From Arenibacter algicola (GTDB taxonomy: Bacteria > Bacteroidota > Bacteroidia > Flavobacteriales > Flavobacteriaceae), in assembly GCF_000733925.1 (NCBI RefSeq), contig NZ_JPOO01000001.1, forward strand, positions 1,302,001 to 1,366,000: a DNA stretch of 64,000 nucleotides. Reading direction: 5' to 3'. Numbering within the stretch: position 1 is the first letter of the stretch; the number at the start of each line of letters is the position of its first letter. The notes beneath the pieces were generated by a model, which had not been told where the DNA came from, did no database searches, and saw only the letters and a program-made list of their open reading frames with translations. A program made the position numbers and the translations under genes. Below, piece by piece: positions 59,107 to 64,000 of the stretch.

Positions 59107-60033
59107 ATGGGCGAATTAAGTGTAAAACACTTGTTGGGAATCAAGTATCTGAAGGAATCGGATATTCAGCTCATTTTTGAAACAGCAGATCACTTTAAGG
59201 AAGTGATCAACCGATCTATCAAAAAAGTTCCTTCCCTACGCGATATCACCATAGCCAATATATTTTTTGAAAACAGTACCCGTACTAGGCTTTCGTTTGA
59301 ATTGGCGGAAAAGCGGTTGTCCGCAGATGTTGTTAATTTTTCTGCAGCACAATCTTCCGTGAAAAAAGGGGAAACCTTGATAGATACGGTAAATAATATC
59401 CTTTCCATGAAGGTAGATATGGTGGTAATGCGCCATCCCAACCCAGGAGCTGGAATATTTCTTTCCAAACATGTTAAGGCTTCTATAGTCAATGCAGGGG
59501 ATGGTGCACATGAGCATCCTACCCAAGCCTTGTTGGATTCCTATTCCATAAGGGAAAAATTAGGGGATGTGGCAGGTAAAAATGTAGTCATTGTTGGGGA
59601 TATACTTCATTCAAGGGTGGCACTGTCCAATATCTTTGCCTTGCAGCTACAAGGAGCCAATGTAAAGGTTTGTGGGCCCAAAACCTTATTACCCAAACAT
59701 ATAGAATCTTTGGGTGTTACTGTGGAAACCAATTTGCGAAAAGCCCTTAACTGGTGCGATGTTGCCAATATGCTGCGTATTCAGAATGAACGGTTGGATA
59801 TTAGTTATTTCCCTACAACAAGGGAGTACACCCAGCAGTTTGGTGTTAATAAAGCCTTGTTGAATAGTTTGGACAAGGAAATTGTAATTATGCACCCGGG
59901 TCCCATTAACCGTGGAGTGGAAATAACCAGTGATGTAGCGGATTCCAAACAATCCATTATATTGAATCAGGTAGAAAATGGGGTAGCCATACGTATGGCA
60001 GTGATTTATTTATTGGCGTCAAAAATTAAATAA
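59107..60033 (+). CDS. pyrB: aspartate carbamoyltransferase catalytic subunit
   Basis: A 308-residue enzyme joining carbamoyl phosphate and aspartate. Motifs: FENSTRTRLSFELA (about 52-65, carbamoyl phosphate loop), HPTQALLDSYSI (about 137-148) and MHPGPINRGVEI (about 262-273). Standard length. It follows pyrR by 2 nt, and a short unknown gene follows after 7 nt, so the three are likely cotranscribed. Confidence 0.97.
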   Translation: MGELSVKHLLGIKYLKESDIQLIFETADHFKEVINRSIKKVPSLRDITIANIFFENSTRTRLSFELAEKRLSADVVNFSAAQSSVKKGETLIDTVNNILSMKVDMVVMRHPNPGAGIFLSKHVKASIVNAGDGAHEHPTQALLDSYSIREKLGDVAGKNVVIVGDILHSRVALSNIFALQLQGANVKVCGPKTLLPKHIESLGVTVETNLRKALNWCDVANMLRIQNERLDISYFPTTREYTQQFGVNKALLNSLDKEIVIMHPGPINRGVEITSDVADSKQSIILNQVENGVAIRMAVIYLLASKIK

Positions 60034-60040
60034 CAAGCCT

Positions 60041-60373
60041 ATGATTTTGGATAAAGAAGGAAATGTAACTACGGTTCTTCAGGAGAATATCTCATTGAGT
60101 AAGTTTCTATCCAACCTTAAGGACATGTATCCTAAGATTAAGAACGATCATATTATTGTGAATCTTTTTTCATTTTCAAAACTGACTTCCAACGACGTTT
60201 TGGAATTTTTGGAGCTCTCCGATACGCATCGAAAAACCAAAAAATCCTTCGTTTTGGTAACCGGAAAAGTATCCTATGATGAGGTTCCGGATAGTATCTG
60301 TGTGGTGCCCACCATTCAAGAGGCCAAGGATATTATAGAAATGGAGGAGATTGAAAGGGACTTGGAACTTTAA
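60041..60373 (+). CDS. short conserved protein between pyrB and rnz
   Basis: A 110-residue cytoplasmic protein starting 7 nt after pyrB. It has the alternating strand-helix pattern of a small alpha/beta fold (HIIVNLFSFSKLTSNDVLEF; FVLVTGKVSYDEVP; SICVVPTIQEAKDIIEMEEI), which recalls STAS-type domains. Homologues that I know of are placed beside ribonuclease Z. I do not assign a function. The gene ends in an acidic helix and has no obvious terminator. Confidence 0.78.
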   Translation: MILDKEGNVTTVLQENISLSKFLSNLKDMYPKIKNDHIIVNLFSFSKLTSNDVLEFLELSDTHRKTKKSFVLVTGKVSYDEVPDSICVVPTIQEAKDIIEMEEIERDLEL

Positions 60374-60518
60374 GAATATATAATTTATAAGTGATAGTGG
60401 AAGAAAGATGTTAATTGAAGTGACAACCACATTTATTGGGTTGTTATTGTCCATTAGGGGTCTTTTAAATATAATAAGGGAATAATCTTCCATTTTCCAC
60501 TTTCAATATTTCATTTTT

Positions 60519-61424
60519 ATGAAACTAACCGTATTGGGTTGTTATGCAGCAACACCAAGATCTTTAAACAATCCTACATCACAAGTATTAGAGATTAAGA
60601 ATCAATTGTTTTTGATAGACTGTGGAGAAGGGACACAGGTGCAATTGCGCAAAAGCAAGATAAAGTTTTCCCGAATCAATCATATTTTGATATCGCATTT
60701 GCACGGGGACCATTTTTTTGGATTGCCGGGGTTAATATCTACTTTTAGGTTGTTGGGCAGGACCAGTGAATTGCATGTGTATGGCCCAAAAGGGATTAAG
60801 GAGGCTATTACCTTATTTCTCAAACTGGGGGATTCATGGACCAATTACCCACTTGTTTTTCACGAATTGACTTCAACAGAGCCTGAAAGGATTTATGAAG
60901 ATGATAAGGTGTCCATTACCACAATTCCATTGGAACACAGGGTATATACCAATGGTTTTCTTATTAGGGAGCAGTTGGGAGAACGAAAATTGAATGTAAA
61001 AGCTGTTGCGAATTATAAAATAGACAAATGCTATTTTCAGAATATCAAGAACGGCAAGGACGTTGTTTTGGAGAATAATACTGTTATTCCCAATGCACTA
61101 TTGACTTTTGATCCTCCCGCTCCCAAAAGTTATGCCTTTTGTAGTGATACCGCCTTTTCAACAAAAATTATTCCTTGGATCCGGAATGTGGATGTGTTAT
61201 ATCATGAGGCCACATTCTTGGAGACGGAAAAAAGACTGGCCCCAAAAACAAAACATGCCACCGCCAAAGAGGCAGCTACCATTGCCAGGGAAGCCAATGT
61301 AGGGATGTTGATCTTGGGGCATTTTTCCACTAGATATCAATCTTTGGACCTTTTTAAGGAAGAGGCCAAAACCATATTTCCGAATGTGGAACTAGCAGAC
61401 GATGGCAAGGAGTTCGATCTTTAG
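60519..61424 (+). CDS. rnz: ribonuclease Z (tRNA 3'-processing endonuclease)
   Basis: A 301-residue metallo-beta-lactamase-fold nuclease that removes 3' trailers of tRNA precursors. The zinc motif HLHGDHFFGLPG lies at about residues 61-72 and further ligands in FCSDTAFS (about 207-214) and GHFSTRY (about 267-273). The full length fits the short bacterial RNase Z type. It follows the short protein gene by 145 bp. Confidence 0.95.
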   Translation: MKLTVLGCYAATPRSLNNPTSQVLEIKNQLFLIDCGEGTQVQLRKSKIKFSRINHILISHLHGDHFFGLPGLISTFRLLGRTSELHVYGPKGIKEAITLFLKLGDSWTNYPLVFHELTSTEPERIYEDDKVSITTIPLEHRVYTNGFLIREQLGERKLNVKAVANYKIDKCYFQNIKNGKDVVLENNTVIPNALLTFDPPAPKSYAFCSDTAFSTKIIPWIRNVDVLYHEATFLETEKRLAPKTKHATAKEAATIAREANVGMLILGHFSTRYQSLDLFKEEAKTIFPNVELADDGKEFDL

Positions 61425-61736
61425 TCCGAAGAAATGGCAATAATTTTGATGGGAATTTAAGGTTTTTATGCTAAAGCTATTTGCCTAGTAGGGCGGACCA
61501 AGTAACTTTTAAATCTACCAGGTCCCTTAACCGATATTTCGTAAGATTTCAGGTTTTGATAAAGGGTATTAAAATTGTTTTGGTGGGCCTATTCCTAAAC
61601 TATATTTGTTCCTAAGTATATCGGTCGATTCTTGGTCGCCAAAGGTTAAAAAAACTCTACTTACTTTTCGTGTTTCAGTTTGTTTTATGCAATTTTGTAT
61701 AGTAACTTTTCAAGATAATAATATCCAAGAGTACAT
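61425..61736. other. intergenic region before pdxH
   Basis: About 310 bp with no credible ORF or terminator. A TATATTTG box at 61611-61618 is the best promoter candidate for pdxH, giving a leader of about 115 nt; no -33 element at normal spacing was seen. Confidence 0.4.
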
Positions 61737-62384
61737 ATGCAAAAAGACCTAGGGAATTACAGGAAATCCTATGAGAAAAGCTCCCTTACCGAAGAGGTTA
61801 TTTCGGATAACCCTATGGAGCTATTTCAAAAGTGGTTTTATGAGGTCGAGGCATCGGATGGGGTAGATGAACCCAATGCCATGACGGTCTCTACAATAGG
61901 TTTGGATGGGTTTCCAAAGAACAGGGTTGTATTGTTGAAAAAGTACACCTTTGAAGGTTTTATATTTTATACCAATTACGAAAGTGAAAAGGGGAGGGCC
62001 ATATCCCAAAATCCCAATGTGTGCATTTCTTTTTTTTGGCCAAATATGGAAAGGCAGATCATCATTAAGGGAAGAGCTGAAAAAATAGCAGAAAATTTAT
62101 CTGATGGCTATTTTGAATCGCGTCCTGATGGCAGCAAATTAGGTGCCATAGTATCCAAGCAGAGTGAGGTAGTTCCGAGCAGGGACTATTTGGAAAAGAA
62201 ATTAAAGGATTTGGAGAAGGAATATGAAAATAAGGAGATAGAACGTCCCAAATATTGGGGCGGATTTATTGTAAAGCCCGTGTCCATAGAATTTTGGCAA
62301 GGACGGCCCAATAGATTGCATGATAGGATACGCTATAGCCTACAGGCCAATTATGATTGGAAAATTGAAAGGTTGGCCCCTTAA
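61737..62384 (+). CDS. pdxH: pyridoxine/pyridoxamine 5'-phosphate oxidase
   Basis: A 215-residue FMN enzyme that oxidises pyridoxine or pyridoxamine phosphate to PLP. Motifs: NAMTVSTIGLDGFPKNRVVL (about 42-61, FMN-binding), YTNYESEKGRAI (about 76-87) and a C-terminal WQGRPNRLHDRIRY (about 184-197), which distinguishes true PdxH from the shorter paralogue at 3516. Length normal. It is separate from the next gene by 102 bp. Confidence 0.96.
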   Translation: MQKDLGNYRKSYEKSSLTEEVISDNPMELFQKWFYEVEASDGVDEPNAMTVSTIGLDGFPKNRVVLLKKYTFEGFIFYTNYESEKGRAISQNPNVCISFFWPNMERQIIIKGRAEKIAENLSDGYFESRPDGSKLGAIVSKQSEVVPSRDYLEKKLKDLEKEYENKEIERPKYWGGFIVKPVSIEFWQGRPNRLHDRIRYSLQANYDWKIERLAP

Positions 62385-62486
62385 TGTTTGGCCAACTCAT
62401 TGGATTTGAAAAGTAGTGGTGATGTACGAACAATTGCACACACTCAATTTTTAGTTTTTTATAATGAATTAAATTGATTTAAACGT

Positions 62487-62969
62487 ATGAAAACTGCAAT
62501 ATTGGTAAGGCACGGAAAATCGTCTTGGGAATATAATGTTTCGGATAGGGATAGGCCCCTAATGGAAAGGGGTATAAAGGATGTAAATAAGGTAGCGAAG
62601 GAGTTTTCATCGAATTCAATCCATATAGACGCTGCTTATTCCAGTCCGGCCAACAGGGCTTTGCACACCGCTATGATTTTTTTAAGGACCATAAACTTTC
62701 CATTTACAAAATTTGAACTTTCCAATGAACTTTATGATTTTTCAGGGGAGGATGTATACCGATTTTTAAAAGGATTGAACAATGATCAGGATACGGTTAT
62801 TATCTTTGGACACAACGAAGCATTTACACATATTGCCAATTCTCTAGGAAACATGTATATTGACAATGTTCCTACCAGTGGGCTGGTACAATTAAAATTT
62901 GACACAAACGATTGGAGTGCCGTGACAAAAGGAATAACGGTACAGACACTTTTCCCAAAACAGTTATAA
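62487..62969 (+). CDS. SixA-like histidine phosphatase
   Basis: A 160-residue phosphatase of the histidine phosphatase superfamily. The catalytic RHG lies in LVRHGKSSWEY (about residues 6-16), with DAAYSSPANRALHTA (about 49-63) and the second His in IFGHNEAF (about 107-114). Short length fits SixA, which removes phosphate from phosphohistidine on signalling proteins. It precedes ppk1 by 2 nt, so they are likely cotranscribed. Confidence 0.91.
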   Translation: MKTAILVRHGKSSWEYNVSDRDRPLMERGIKDVNKVAKEFSSNSIHIDAAYSSPANRALHTAMIFLRTINFPFTKFELSNELYDFSGEDVYRFLKGLNNDQDTVIIFGHNEAFTHIANSLGNMYIDNVPTSGLVQLKFDTNDWSAVTKGITVQTLFPKQL

Positions 62970-62971
62970 GA

Positions 62972-64000
62972 ATGATCAAGAGTAAAAATCAATATATAAA
63001 TAGAGAAATTAGTTGGTTAAGTTTTAATGAGAGGGTTTTACAGGAAAGTGCGGACAAGAATGTTCCTTTAATAGAGCGACTCCGATTTTTAGGGATATTT
63101 TCCAATAATTTGGATGAATTTTTTAAGGTAAGGTATGCCACCGTTAAAAGAATTGTAGAAGCGGGCAGAACAGGAAAGAGTGTTTTGGGAGGGGAAACGG
63201 CAAAGGATCTACTCGAAGAAATTACCGAAATCGTAATTAAGCAGCAGACCAAAAGCTTAAAAATACTTAGTGATATTGAAAAGGAATTGGAATCTCAGAA
63301 TATTTTTTTGATCAATGAAAAAAAAATAACAGAGTCCCAATGTTCCTTTATTAAGAATTACTTCATCGAAAAGGTCAGTCCGGTTTTGATGACCATTATT
63401 TTGAACGATTTGGCCGGCTTCCCCATGCTGAAGGATACAGCGGCCTATCTGGCGGTAAAATTAATACTGAAGAAACAACCCGGTAGCCAATCCAATGTTA
63501 AGGAAAAGCGATATGCACTTATAGAAATTCCTAAGGGTATAGACCGTTTTGTTGTGTTGCCGAAGGAGGGCGATAAGAACTATATTATCATTCTGGATGA
63601 TCTTATCAGGTATTGCCTAGGGAGTATTTTTAATATGTTCGATTACGAATCCATATCGGCACATATGATCAAAATTACCCGTGATGCCGAGTTGGACATG
63701 GATAATGACTTAAGTAAGAGTTTTATTGAAAAAATTTCGTCCAGTGTAGAGCATCGAAAAATAAGTGATCCCGTGCGTTTTGTGTACGACAAGAGCATTG
63801 GTAGGGATACCCTCGATTTCTTAAAGGAAAAAATGGACATAGAGGATACGGATAGTGTGATTCCTGGAGGTAGATATCACAATAGGCGTGACTATATGGG
63901 TTTTCCTAGTTTGGGAAGGAATGATCTAATGTACGATAAGATTGCAGCATTGCCCGTAAAGGGGATATCTATGGAAGGTAGTCTTTTTGAACGGGTAGCG
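62972..64000 (+). CDS. ppk1: polyphosphate kinase 1, N-terminal part
   Basis: The gene starts at 62972 (ATG two nt after the phosphatase stop) and is open to the right edge, giving 343 residues of a protein that is normally about 690. The N-terminal domain YINREISWLSFNERVLQESA (about 8-27) is followed by FSNNLDEFFKVRYA and, near the edge, SVIPGGRYHNRRDYMGFPS, all PPK1 family features. The catalytic histidine region lies beyond the window. PPK1 reversibly makes polyphosphate from ATP; the linked phosphatase gene is a common neighbour. Confidence 0.94.
   Translation, partial: MIKSKNQYINREISWLSFNERVLQESADKNVPLIERLRFLGIFSNNLDEFFKVRYATVKRIVEAGRTGKSVLGGETAKDLLEEITEIVIKQQTKSLKILSDIEKELESQNIFLINEKKITESQCSFIKNYFIEKVSPVLMTIILNDLAGFPMLKDTAAYLAVKLILKKQPGSQSNVKEKRYALIEIPKGIDRFVVLPKEGDKNYIIILDDLIRYCLGSIFNMFDYESISAHMIKITRDAELDMDNDLSKSFIEKISSSVEHRKISDPVRFVYDKSIGRDTLDFLKEKMDIEDTDSVIPGGRYHNRRDYMGFPSLGRNDLMYDKIAALPVKGISMEGSLFERVA

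Noticed and set aside
1..64000. Defence island, prophage, integron or biosynthetic cluster
   Set aside because: No nuclease/helicase defence pairs, phage structural genes, integrase-attachment pairs or synthase modules were found; the only recombinases are XerD and the IS transposase.
1..64000. tRNA or rRNA genes
   Set aside because: Reading the intergenic gaps I saw no T-arm GGTTCGAATCC-like motif with a matching acceptor stem and no rRNA signatures; a tRNAscan-type search would settle it.

Overview
The window is about 64 kb of an AT-rich chromosome from the Bacteroidetes, most probably the family Flavobacteriaceae. The evidence is the Bacteroidetes promoter form TTTG-N19-TAnnTTTG upstream of many genes, the scarcity of Shine-Dalgarno sequences, a subtilase with a type IX secretion sorting domain, lipoproteins of the SCxNDD kind, a BshC homologue, and Bacteroidetes-specific neighbourhoods such as SpoIIM / DUF4129 / DUF4350 / MoxR / DUF58. 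I name no genus. Most of the window is core housekeeping sequence.

Layout. 1-4061: cut-off M14 carboxypeptidase, bshC, a group II PLP decarboxylase and a PNPOx-family flavoprotein. 4480-9242: guaA, then a tight LysM/periplasmic-binding, OsmC and DUF922 trio. 9243-11008: a complete IS1182-type insertion sequence inserted at the stop codon of the DUF922 gene, with TTAA duplicated on both sides. 11026-20501: exported TIM-barrel protein, DUF3820, pyrG, yidC, then mnmA, a T9SS subtilase and a nitronate monooxygenase-like gene with almost no spacing. 20611-23387: a TPR protein and two small proteins. 23410-29628: six minus-strand genes (SpoIIM to DUF58), with RDD and TRIC-like membrane genes divergent. 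31095-34549: cyclophilin, Nudix, acyltransferase and a first ECF sigma module. 34811-41074: NDH-2, xerD, aroQ, DUF3817, lpdA, msrB and a collagen-like lipoprotein. 41255-47900: glgB, GH31, an M48 lipoprotein and an MFS gene. 47920-50847: a second ECF sigma operon ending in two exported repeat proteins. 51066-57014: lon, cmk, a BON-LysM protein and rpsA. 57094-58460: a repeat island. 58565-64000: pyrR, pyrB, rnz, pdxH, a SixA-like phosphatase and the 5' half of ppk1.

Working together: guaA, pyrG, cmk, pyrR and pyrB serve nucleotide synthesis. glgB and GH31 serve alpha-glucan metabolism. yidC, lon, rpsA and mnmA serve protein synthesis and quality control. The two sigma modules and the SpoIIM-DUF58 cluster look like envelope sensing or maintenance units.

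Least ordinary parts: (i) the repeat island, where two roughly 380-bp direct repeats (about 97% identical over their first 290 bp, counted by eye) carry a triple-palindrome cassette and flank a small lipoprotein gene; (ii) the IS, whose ends double as inward-facing terminators; (iii) a + strand terminator lying between two divergent genes, implying a small RNA or a long antisense transcript; (iv) several genes whose promoter box abuts the start codon, implying leaderless mRNAs; (v) a 20-T tract beside msrB. I found no CRISPR array, tRNA, rRNA, phage, defence island or biosynthetic cluster.
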